DNA of 12,969 nt, from assembly GCA_031269165.1 (NCBI GenBank), contig JAISZQ010000159.1, forward strand, positions 1-12,969, given 5' to 3'. The stretch comes from Spirochaetaceae bacterium. GTDB taxonomy: Bacteria > Spirochaetota > Spirochaetia > Treponematales > Breznakiellaceae. Below are positions 1 through 6,287 of the stretch, piece after piece (the first letter of the stretch is position 1; each line of letters starts with the position of its first letter). The notes under the pieces are model-generated. The model was not told the DNA's origin, ran no database searches, and saw only the letters and a list, made by a program, of their open reading frames with translations. The translations under genes and the position numbers were made by a program.

Positions 1-49
1 GATTGCTTCGTCGCTAACGGCAACTATGTTGCCGCCTCCTCGCAATGAC
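1..49. repeat. Partial copy of CATTGCGAG palindromic element (right half)
   Basis: The sequence runs from GATTGCTTCG to CTCGCAATGAC, which is the right half of the element found whole at 9916-10014. The left half would lie outside the window. An internal GGCAAC/GTTGCC hairpin sits in the middle. It is non-coding. Confidence 0.6.
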
Positions 50-61
50 AATGGTCCCCGC

Positions 62-163
62 GTCATTGCGAGCCCGCCCGTCATTGCGAGCCGCGAAGCG
101 GCGAAGCAATCCGGCGTGACGGCCTTCACCCACGCTCAACGCGAAGCGTTGAGCCGATTGCTT
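62..163. repeat. CATTGCGAG palindromic element, left arm plus core, broken by the tandem array
   Basis: GTCATTGCGAG occurs at 62-72 and again at 80-90, followed by GAAGCAATCC and a perfect 9-bp hairpin GCTCAACGC-GAA-GCGTTGAGC (134-154), then GATTGCTT. In complete copies the element continues from GATTGCTTC to CGCAATGAC. Here it stops at about 163 and the tandem array begins, so the array either inserted into this copy or replaced its right end. Confidence 0.6.
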
Positions 164-164
164 A

Positions 165-433
165 GTTATCGATACATAACAGCCCCCTGTTACCGATGCA
201 TAACAGCCCCTGTTACCGATGCATAACAGCCCCTGTTACCGATGCATAACAGCCCCCTGTTACCGATGCATAACAGCCCCTGTTACCGATGCATAACAGC
301 CCCCTGTTACCGATGCATAACAGCCCCTGTTACCGATGCATAACAGCCTGGCTGTTATCGATGCATAACAGCCTGGCTGTTATCGATGCATAACAGCCTG
401 GCTGTTATCGATGCATAACAGCCTGGCTGTTAT
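165..433. repeat. Tandem array of 11 self-complementary 23-25 bp units
   Basis: Units begin with CGAT at 170, 194, 217, 240, 264, 287, 311, 334, 359, 384 and 409. The first seven are 23 or 24 bp and carry TAACAG, a run of four or five C, and CTGTTA, giving 6-bp arms. The last four are exactly 25 bp and carry ATAACAGCC-T-GGCTGTTAT, a perfect 9+1+9 palindrome. The connector also pairs across units: GTTAT-CGATGC-ATAAC. Each arm can therefore fold with its upstream or its downstream neighbour. I see no coding sense in it, and the unit lacks the long unique spacers of a CRISPR. Function unknown. Confidence 0.9.
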
Positions 434-441
434 CTATACCT

Positions 442-477
442 CCCAGGCTTAGGGCCGGATGCGGCCCAGGCTTAGGG
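442..477. repeat. 13-bp direct repeat pair with a hairpin between
   Basis: CCCAGGCTTAGGG occurs at 442-454 and 465-477. Between and overlapping them GGGCC-GGATGC-GGCCC can form a short hairpin. It lies directly after the tandem array and may mark the array's right boundary. Confidence 0.5.
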
Positions 478-504
478 AGCGATAGGTTCCTCGCTGGAGC
501 GGTT

Positions 505-619
505 GTCATTGCGCCCGTCACCCCGTCATTGCGAGCGAGCCGCTCGGTAGAGCGGGCGCGGCAATCTAGGGAGAACGCCCCCAGTCTGGATTGCTTCACC
601 CTGCGGGTTCGCAATGACG
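505..619. repeat. CATTGCGAG palindromic element, copy with GC-rich core (1 of 2 near-identical)
   Basis: A 115-bp copy that starts GTCATTGCGCCCG and ends GGTTCGCAATGACG. It contains GGCAATC left of centre and GGATTGCTTC right of centre, so the outer and inner arms are both inverted. It matches 658-772 at all but about five of 115 positions with no length change. Confidence 0.75.
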
Positions 620-657
620 ATGCCCGCCACGCGCCCCGCAATGACGATGGTTCCCGC

Positions 658-772
658 GTCATTGCGCCCGTCACCCCGTCATTGCAAGCGAGCCGCTCGG
701 TAGAGCGGGCGCGGCAATCCAGGGAGAACGCCCCTCGTCTGGATTGCTTCACCCTTCGGGTTCGCAATGACG
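658..772. repeat. CATTGCGAG palindromic element, second near-identical copy
   Basis: Same length and order as 505-619, offset by 153 bp. Substitutions that I can see are G to A in GTCATTGCRAG, T to C after GCAATC, two in the CCCC-CAG/CTCG segment and one in CCCTKCGGG. The close match suggests a recent tandem duplication of about 153 bp, not two independent insertions. Confidence 0.75.
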
Positions 773-824
773 GTTGCGCTCGTCAAATAAGCGGCCGGCT
801 GAATAGTTATTGGTGAAATTATGC

Positions 825-853
825 TTGCCTATGGGCGGGTTTTATCGTATACT
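825..853 (+). promoter_or_regulatory. Sigma-70-type promoter giving a leaderless transcript
   Basis: TTGCCT (825-830), 17-bp spacer, TATACT (848-853). The usual +1, seven bases past the -10 hexamer, falls on A860, the first base of the ATG that opens the membrane protein. There is no usable Shine-Dalgarno: only AGG, two bases before the ATG. Confidence 0.65.
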
Positions 854-859
854 ATAGGT

Positions 860-1396
860 ATGCCTGTTGTTGTAAAGAAATCGGTTGCGGCGCGTGTCAT
901 TTTCTCTGTGGGGCTTGTGTTTATGGTGGGAGGCGTACTCGCGCTCTTTGCCGCGATTCAGGGAATTTCACGGCTGTCCGTCATCGTGCCTGTGTTGTTT
1001 TTGGCGGCGGGGGCGGGCTTCGCCATCTACGCGATCAAGTTGCGCAAGCGTTCGCTGTACCTGTTCTTCGCGTCTTATTTTCTGTTGATCGGCTTTTTTC
1101 TCGTGCTGCTGGTGTTAAAGGTTCTGCCGATTCCTTTTTCCCAGTCTTGGCCCTTGCTCTCCGTGTTTGCCGGACTTTCGCTCATCCCCGCAGGGTGGTA
1201 TCGGTTTACCCGGATCCACGTGGTGTACTTGCTACCCGCTCTTGTCTTCATCATTTTGGGCTGTGTGTTGCTCTTCTTTTCGCTTGACTTGGCACCCTGG
1301 TCGTTCAAGCAGTTCATGCTGAACTGGTGGCCGTTGCCGGTCGTGCTGGCGGGCCTCATCCTCGTGTTGGGTTCGCTTGTCCCGAAAGAACGGTAA
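860..1396 (+). CDS. Small six-helix integral membrane protein, function unknown
   Basis: The 178-residue protein is mostly hydrophobic, with about six membrane segments: roughly residues 10-31, 37-57, 66-86, 93-110, 118-138 and 150-172. Basic residues sit in the short loops (KK near the N-terminus, KLRKR around 58-62, a KER C-terminus), which suggests a cytoplasmic N-terminus. I see no catalytic or transport motif. An ATG lies 39 bases upstream in the same frame, but it falls before the -10 box at 848-853, so I choose ATG 860. The paired three-segment layout resembles small hypothetical membrane proteins of the LiaF/LiaI transmembrane type, but I cannot assign a family. It stops before the hairpin block at 1451, so it is probably transcribed alone. 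Confidence 0.75.
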   Translation: MPVVVKKSVAARVIFSVGLVFMVGGVLALFAAIQGISRLSVIVPVLFLAAGAGFAIYAIKLRKRSLYLFFASYFLLIGFFLVLLVLKVLPIPFSQSWPLLSVFAGLSLIPAGWYRFTRIHVVYLLPALVFIILGCVLLFFSLDLAPWSFKQFMLNWWPLPVVLAGLILVLGSLVPKER

Positions 1397-1450
1397 CCTG
1401 ATGGCAATGGAACGATATAGTGCTTCTATCCAAAACATATTAGGCAAGGA

Positions 1451-1675
1451 GGGGGAAGTCTCCCCCCTGCCTCCAGCCGCGCACAACCGCAAACCCGGTC
1501 GGGCTTGCGGTTGTGCGCGGCTTCCGTCACCCCCCTCTGCGGGGACAAAACCATGCGGTGCATGGTTTTGTAGGCGTACCCCAAGCGTCCATGGATGGAC
1601 GCATTACCGAGTACGCCCTGGCCCGGAAGCCCAAAGCAGGACGCGGAGGGCTGTAGGGGCCCCCGCAACGCCCCC
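1451..1675. repeat. Composite repeat, copy 1 (modules A-B-C plus extra hairpins)
   Basis: Module A is the 26 bp at 1451-1476 (GGGGGAAGTC through CCTCCAG). Module B is 1528-1546 (CACCCCCCTCTGCGGGGAC). Module C is 1660-1675 (CCCCCGCAACGCCCCC). All three recur in the same relative order on the opposite strand at 8421-8510: A and C exactly, B with two differences. Copy 1 is longer because hairpins lie between modules: 17-bp perfect arms at 1476-1492/1505-1521; AAAACCATG/CATGGTTTT at 1547-1569; and an outer stem GGCGTAC/GTACGCC (1573-1579/1611-1617) enclosing GCGTCCAT/ATGGACGC (1585-1602). The open frame through this block encodes a repeat-derived peptide and is probably not translated. Confidence 0.75.
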
Positions 1676-1684
1676 GGATCACAG

Positions 1685-1718
1685 GGCAATCACGGTTGCC
1701 GTGGCAACCGTGATTGCC
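1685..1718. repeat. 34-bp perfect palindrome at the lipoprotein gene start
   Basis: The 16-bp arms GGCAATCACGGTTGCC (1685-1700) and GGCAACCGTGATTGCC (1703-1718) are separated by GT. The palindrome spans the GTG candidate start codons (1701 and 1710) and the first codons of the signal peptide. An mRNA carrying it would hide the start codon in a very stable hairpin unless transcription begins inside it. Confidence 0.85.
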
Positions 1719-3407
1719 GTAACGATTGTCGTTTTTGCCGGGAGTTGCGCGGCGGTTCCGCCGCCTCCGCAGGCGGCGCGTACTTCGTCTGAGGAAGCCG
1801 CGCCCGGCGGTTCGCCCCGGACGACCGCGACCTCGGCGGAAATTCTCAAGGAGGCGCACGGTCTTCTTGAAATCGGAAGTCCGGGAGCCCTGCGGAACGC
1901 GCTTGCGCTGCTCGAAGGCCGCGCTCTTTTGCAGAGTGAATACGGCCGTATGCTGAACGCTATCGCCGCGTTGCTCGTGGACTTGATCTATCCCGATGCG
2001 GGTGTTCCCCACGGGGAGGCAAACCCGCCGTTGCACCTCGCTTACACGAAGATTATCGCCGACGTACAAAAAGGAACATGGACGCAGCCGCCCGCCGACA
2101 GTACCGACTATTTGACGAATCTCCTTCCCGGGGTTGTTTTAATGACCAACGCCACAGCGGACGTGAACAACGCCGCGCTTCCCTTTTTGGAGAAGGCCCG
2201 GCAGATTAATCCGAAAGGGGTCTTGGCGGCTTATTTTTCCGCGTTGGTTTTCGAGCGTCAAGGCCGTCTGCTCGATGCCCGGCGGCTTTATGACGAGGCG
2301 GCAACGCTTTCCAACGGGGAATGTTACCCCGCCTTTCTGGGCATCGCGCGGATTTTGGCGCGGGTCGACCGGCATGACGAGGCGATCGCCCTCTTGATAG
2401 AGACGGTGCGGCTCTATCCCGACAATATCGCTTCCCGCCGCCAGCTTGCCGTTTCCTACATCGCGGCGGAGGAGTGGGAAAAGGCCGACGAGGTGATCGC
2501 GGTGGTGCTTGCCCGCGCCTCGCGGAATCCGGAGTTTTTGTTGATGCAGGCACGGGTGTTTGTTGAACTTGGCCGTCACAACCAGGCGCAACTCCCCCTC
2601 GACACCTATGTTCCCGCAGGTGGTGCGGAAACGAATCGGGAGTACCTCTTTCTCCGGGCGCGGCTCGCATGGGAGGGAAACCGGAGCCGATCCGCTGCCA
2701 TCTCCCCGTTGCGGACGATCCTTGCCGCCGCCCCTCATGACGTTGAGGCGCGAATCTACCTTACCCGGCTGCTCCTCGGCTCCAGCCAAGCCGCCCTCAA
2801 AACAGAAGGCCGCCAGCTTCTTGCCGGCCTGTTGCGCGAGCCGTCCCCAAGCCCGGGGATTTTTCAGCTTGCCCTCGAAGACGCGATCGCGCGCGAGGCT
2901 TGGACGGAAGCGGACGGCTATCTTGCGGAAATCCTGAAAGAACCGCCGTCATTGTCCGGCTTCAAAAACGCGCTTCTCGTGAAAAGCGGCTTGGGGGACC
3001 GGACGGCGGCCCTTGATTTTGCGCGAAACGCGGCGGCGGCCTTTCCCGACGATGAAAACACCCGGCTTGATCTCATCGGGATGCTCGTCCAGTCGGAAGA
3101 AACCACCGAACGGGACGAAGGCAGGGCGTTGATAGACGCCGCGCTTGCCACATTGAAAACCGCAACCGCCCGCAGCCGCGCCCTCTATTACCGTAGCCGC
3201 CTCCGCGCCAACGACGAAGACGCCGTTACCGATCTCCGCGCCAGTCTCCTCGAAGACCCGCGCAATGTCGCCGCCCTTCTCGGCCTCATCACCATTTATG
3301 ATCGGCGCAAAGATACCCGCCGCGTAACCTTCTACCTCCAGCAGGCCCTCGTGCTGGCCCCCGACAACCCCGAAGTAACCCGCCTCCGCCTTCTCTACGA
3401 ACAATAA
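1701..3407 (+). CDS. TPR-repeat lipoprotein with a disturbed 5' end
   Basis: From GTG 1701 the protein has 568 residues. It opens with a hydrophobic stretch ending in the lipobox Ala-Gly-Ser-Cys (Cys16), so it should be lipid-anchored outside the cytoplasmic membrane. The body is helical tetratricopeptide-like repeats, clearest around AAYFSALVFERQGRLLDARR, the next two blocks (DEAIALLIETVRLYPDN, EWEKADEVIAVVLA) and the C-terminal FYLQQALVLAPDNPEV. TPR lipoproteins usually scaffold envelope protein complexes; no specific role is visible. The start is uncertain. GTG 1701 gives a signal peptide with no basic residue, which is unusual. The frame stays open back to ATG 1401 and GTG 1377, but that part is palindromic repeat sequence and would put the signal peptide over 100 residues in. 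A repeat insertion may have replaced the original start. Confidence 0.7.
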   Translation: MATVIAVTIVVFAGSCAAVPPPPQAARTSSEEAAPGGSPRTTATSAEILKEAHGLLEIGSPGALRNALALLEGRALLQSEYGRMLNAIAALLVDLIYPDAGVPHGEANPPLHLAYTKIIADVQKGTWTQPPADSTDYLTNLLPGVVLMTNATADVNNAALPFLEKARQINPKGVLAAYFSALVFERQGRLLDARRLYDEAATLSNGECYPAFLGIARILARVDRHDEAIALLIETVRLYPDNIASRRQLAVSYIAAEEWEKADEVIAVVLARASRNPEFLLMQARVFVELGRHNQAQLPLDTYVPAGGAETNREYLFLRARLAWEGNRSRSAAISPLRTILAAAPHDVEARIYLTRLLLGSSQAALKTEGRQLLAGLLREPSPSPGIFQLALEDAIAREAWTEADGYLAEILKEPPSLSGFKNALLVKSGLGDRTAALDFARNAAAAFPDDENTRLDLIGMLVQSEETTERDEGRALIDAALATLKTATARSRALYYRSRLRANDEDAVTDLRASLLEDPRNVAALLGLITIYDRRKDTRRVTFYLQQALVLAPDNPEVTRLRLLYEQ

Positions 3408-3957
3408 CGGGAGCTCGGGCTATTTGGTGACAGGTCGATGGGCGCACTATGGACGGCGTACTCCCTTCTGTTTATAGTCGTTCTCCTTAAGAATACCTAA
3501 AGAGGGGGACGGCAACAGGTTGCCGCGTCTCCCCCTGTCAACAAATTAAGCCAATGGAATATAAGAGTGGTCAACGGATCACACAGATTCTTAGTTTTTC
3601 TGTCCGCGAATGTACGCGAATGTATGCGAATACGCGCTGATTCGTATTTATTCGCGCCATTCGCGGACCAAAATTCTTAAGTTGTTGACCGTGGTTTTGA
3701 AACAGGCTCACACACCATTCATTTCTCGGTCCGTTTTCATAGCAAAGGGTGCGTGAGGTTTGTTCGCGGGGGTGCGGGTCAAAGGCCCGTTGCCGTTCGT
3801 GGGTAAAAAAGGAAATGACGTTGTCCTGAGTACCGCCCCTGTAAGGCGACCGGCGTACCGACCGGCCTTCCTGCCAAGCAAGGCAGTACCATGACCCAAA
3901 CGCTGTAAACGTAAGGTTAAATGGGGGTAAACTTTTTGTTATATTGCGGTTTTTCTC
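3408..3957. other. Gene-free intergenic stretch with repeats
   Basis: It holds an imperfect hairpin at 3502-3537 (AGGGGGACGGCAAC pairing with TTGCC..TCTCCCCCT), the inverted repeat at 3569-3690, and about 260 bp with no clear structure. Near 3847-3871 there is a local inversion around GACCGGC/GACCGG. A 130-codon frame on the - strand crosses the inverted repeat and has no recognisable domain, so I do not call it. No tRNA and no convincing terminator for the lipoprotein gene is visible. Confidence 0.6.
3569..3690. repeat. 122-bp imperfect inverted repeat (MITE-like)
   Basis: It begins GGTCAACGGATCA and ends AAGTTGTTGACC. The arms continue inward through AGATTCTTAG/TTCTTAAG and TGTCCGCGAATG/CATTCGCGGACC. 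The centre repeats the word GCGAAT four times (GCGAATGTA, GCGAATGTA, GCGAATAC, then inverted ATTCGCG). No transposase is encoded. It resembles small non-autonomous elements; no target duplication was established. Confidence 0.6.
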
Positions 3958-3986
3958 TTGCAAGGCGGGGCTCGTCCTGCTACACT
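3958..3986 (+). promoter_or_regulatory. Promoter of the two-component operon, 2-nt leader predicted
   Basis: TTGCAA (3958-3963), 17-bp spacer, TACACT (3981-3986). The expected +1 is about 3993, two bases before the ATG at 3995. AAAGG lies just 5' of that +1 and too close to the ATG to be a standard ribosome binding site. Confidence 0.55.
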
Positions 3987-3994
3987 AAAGGACG

Positions 3995-4708
3995 ATGCAG
4001 GGAAATATCCTCATAATAGAAGACGTCGCGGAGCTGGCCTCTCTCATCGAGTTGTACCTCGTCAAGGAAGGGCTTCTGGTACGGAAGGCCGAGTCGGCGG
4101 AGGAGGCATTCGCGCTGTTGAAAACGTGGCGGGCGGATCTCGTCATTCTGGATTTGAACCTGCCGGGCATGGACGGGTTTGAGTTTCTGTCCGTTTTTCG
4201 CCGCGAGTCCCGCGTTCCCGTGATGATTGTCTCGGCGCGGGATGCCGATGAGGACCTGATCGCGGGGCTCGGCGGCGGCGCGGACGAGTTTGTGACGAAG
4301 CCCTTCTCGCCCAAGGTGCTTTCGGCACGGGTGCGGGCGTTGCTCCGCCGGGTGAGGACGCCGCAGGATGCGGACGAGGGGCGGGTGTTCCGTTTCGGGC
4401 CCTACACGCTCGATTTTGAGGCGTGTTTATTGAAGAAAGACGGCGTCAAGATACCGCTCACGGCGAAGGAGTTTGAGCTTTTGTCCTATCTTGCCGAACA
4501 CGCGGGGAAGCCCTCGCCCCCGGAGGATATTTACAACGAGGTGTGGAAGGGCCTTTACGGCGACGTAACGACGGTCGCGGTGCATATCCAGCGGCTACGG
4601 AAAAAAATCGAGGCGAATATGGCGGATCCGCAGTTCATCCAAACGATGCACGGCTTGGGCTACTTTCTGAAAAACGACGACGCGCCATCATCAAGCGGTA
4701 AACGGTAA
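3995..4708 (+). CDS. OmpR/PhoB-family response regulator
   Basis: This 237-residue regulator has the standard two domains. In the receiver domain (about 1-120) the acidic pair is Glu9-Asp10, the phosphorylated residue is Asp53 in LDLNLPGMDG, the switch residue is Ser80 and the conserved lysine is Lys102 in TKPFSP. The winged-helix DNA-binding domain covers about 130-228, with TAKEFELLSYLAEHAGK and the recognition region VHIQRLRKKIE, ending at GLGYFL. Phosphorylation by the partner kinase should change its DNA binding. The kinase gene begins 3 bases after the stop, so the two are co-transcribed and almost certainly a cognate pair. Length and residues are normal. The regulon cannot be read from the sequence, and I do not give it a PhoB, OmpR or other name. 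Confidence 0.92.
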   Translation: MQGNILIIEDVAELASLIELYLVKEGLLVRKAESAEEAFALLKTWRADLVILDLNLPGMDGFEFLSVFRRESRVPVMIVSARDADEDLIAGLGGGADEFVTKPFSPKVLSARVRALLRRVRTPQDADEGRVFRFGPYTLDFEACLLKKDGVKIPLTAKEFELLSYLAEHAGKPSPPEDIYNEVWKGLYGDVTTVAVHIQRLRKKIEANMADPQFIQTMHGLGYFLKNDDAPSSSGKR

Positions 4709-4711
4709 ACG

Positions 4712-6256
4712 ATGAAGATCAAGACGCAGTTCTATCTGCTGATCGCGGGTCTTATCCTGCTGCCGATTCTCACCATCGCGGCGCAGGCTATTTTCAGGCG
4801 GCTTGACGCGGAACGGCAGCCCCAGCCGACTGTCCCGATTTACGAGGATATCGAGCAGTTCGGCGGGGAAGGCATGAGCCGGAAGGACTGGCGCGAGATT
4901 TCGCGGTTTATACGGCAACGCCGAGAAGGTACCGACATCGCCGTTTTTTCAGACGATTTGCGCGTTATCTATTCGACGATCCCCGAATTCGGCGCGGGCG
5001 AACCGGTAGGCCGGGAACAAATCTTCAATCTCTTGAAACTGAAGAACGCGCGTTACGGCTGGAACTTCGAGACCCCGCCCTGGCTTGCCGACGGGAAGAT
5101 CTTTATCCTCTCGAAGATCGACCGCACTCCCCCGCCGCCGCCCGTTTCGACGATGCGCGAAAGGACGTGGCAAGACACGGCACGGCAAGGCACGGCGCAA
5201 GGAAACGTGATGCGCCCGCTCGCGGGTGAGATGGAGCCACCCGCTATGCAGGGGCGGCTTGTCGTGGTAGACCGGTCCCGCCGGCCAAACCCGACGCTGC
5301 TCTTCACGCACTGGCTCCTCCTCGTCGTCGCATTGGTCATCGGCTTCGCGCTCGTGATGTCGTTTGTCATTGCGCGTTCCATCACCCAGTCCGTGCTGGT
5401 CATCGAGGAGGTCACGCGGCGCATCGCGGCGGGAGAACTCGACACAAACGTCAATGTTTCCACCTCAAAACTGTTCCGTTCCGGCAACGAAATCACGTCC
5501 CTCGCCGCCTCGCTCAACCGGATGCGGCTCGCGCTGAAAGAGGAGGAACGGCGGCGGACCCGCTTTATCATGGGCATCACCCACGACCTGAAAACGCCGC
5601 TCGCCCTCATCAAGGGCTACACCGAGGCCATCACGGACGGGATGACCAGCGATCCGGCGGCGCTGAAACAGTCCCTGGCCATCATCGCCGACAAATCGGA
5701 TCAACTGGAAACCATGATCAACGATCTTCTGAGCTTCATCAAGATCGACTCAGGCGAATGGCTGAGGCTCCTTGTACCCGTCAACCTGACCGCCTTCCTC
5801 GGAGACTACGCGGAACGGATCAAAAGCGACGCCGAGTTGCTCCGCCACATCTTTGAAAGCGACATCCGGCTGCCGCCCGACACCCATGTACCGATGGACA
5901 CGGCCCTCGTTGTCCGGGCGCTTGAGAACCTCATCGGCAACGCGCTCCGCTACACCCCGGAGGGCGGCCTCGTCCGTCTTTCCGCCTGGCTCGAATCAGG
6001 CGAGCCTGCCGGACCGCCCTCCCGCATCGTGATCGAAGTGCGCGACAACGGCCCCGGCATCGGCGCGGACGATCTTCCTCACGTGTTCGAAACCTTCTAC
6101 CGGGGCACCTCTTCGCGGCGCGAACAAGGCATGGGCCTCGGCCTCAGCGTGGTAAAAGGCATCGTCGAAACCCACGGCTGGACTATCTCCGTCCATTCCC
6201 CCGAAGACGGCTCAAGCGGCGCCGCATTCCGCATCGGCGTTCCCGTGCCCTCTTGA
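4712..6256 (+). CDS. Membrane sensor histidine kinase, partner of the upstream regulator
   Basis: The 514-residue kinase has an N-terminal membrane helix (about 6-28), an extracytoplasmic sensor region of about 165 residues, a second helix (about 200-225), a HAMP linker (about 226-280), a HisKA domain with phosphorylated His291 in GITHDLKTPLALIKGYTEA, and a complete HATPase_c domain: N-box Asn406/Asn410 in ENLIGNALRYTPEGG, G1 box from Asp445 (DNGPGIG), F-box FETFYRG, and G2 box from Gly473 (GMGLGLS). All catalytic motifs are intact. The sensor region is not a recognised PAS or Cache fold to my eye; it includes a run of five prolines and a short low-complexity segment (TARQGTAQG) encoded by repeats of CACGGCA/AAGGCACGG. 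Its stop codon TGA lies inside the -35 hexamer of the tig promoter. Confidence 0.92.
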   Translation: MKIKTQFYLLIAGLILLPILTIAAQAIFRRLDAERQPQPTVPIYEDIEQFGGEGMSRKDWREISRFIRQRREGTDIAVFSDDLRVIYSTIPEFGAGEPVGREQIFNLLKLKNARYGWNFETPPWLADGKIFILSKIDRTPPPPPVSTMRERTWQDTARQGTAQGNVMRPLAGEMEPPAMQGRLVVVDRSRRPNPTLLFTHWLLLVVALVIGFALVMSFVIARSITQSVLVIEEVTRRIAAGELDTNVNVSTSKLFRSGNEITSLAASLNRMRLALKEEERRRTRFIMGITHDLKTPLALIKGYTEAITDGMTSDPAALKQSLAIIADKSDQLETMINDLLSFIKIDSGEWLRLLVPVNLTAFLGDYAERIKSDAELLRHIFESDIRLPPDTHVPMDTALVVRALENLIGNALRYTPEGGLVRLSAWLESGEPAGPPSRIVIEVRDNGPGIGADDLPHVFETFYRGTSSRREQGMGLGLSVVKGIVETHGWTISVHSPEDGSSGAAFRIGVPVPS

Positions 6257-6281
6257 CTTTATCTTTAGCTTTTAGTATCTT
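6253..6281 (+). promoter_or_regulatory. tig promoter, overlapping the kinase stop codon; leaderless start predicted
   Basis: TTGACT (6253-6258), 17-bp spacer, TATCTT (6276-6281). The -35 hexamer contains the TGA stop of the histidine kinase gene (6254-6256). The expected +1 is A6288, the first base of the first ATG of tig. AGGA at 6283-6286 is 7 bases before the second ATG (6294), so readthrough transcripts from upstream could use that start instead. Confidence 0.6.
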
Positions 6282-6287
6282 TAGGAT

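Noticed and set aside
165..433. CRISPR array or DnaA-box cluster in the tandem repeats
   Set aside because: There are no unique spacers between units, and the unit does not contain the TTATNCACA DnaA box. No cas or replication gene is nearby.
405..816. Open frames on both strands through the first 800 bases
   Set aside because: They encode arginine- and serine-rich peptides that repeat because the DNA repeats, and they lack ribosome sites.
1377..1700. N-terminal extension of the TPR lipoprotein
   Set aside because: The frame is open, but it overlaps the membrane protein gene and then runs through hairpins and repeat modules. It would bury the lipoprotein signal peptide more than 100 residues in.
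3571..3963. 130-codon open frame on the - strand
   Set aside because: About a third of it is the 122-bp inverted repeat, it has no domain, and it ends in the promoter of the regulator.
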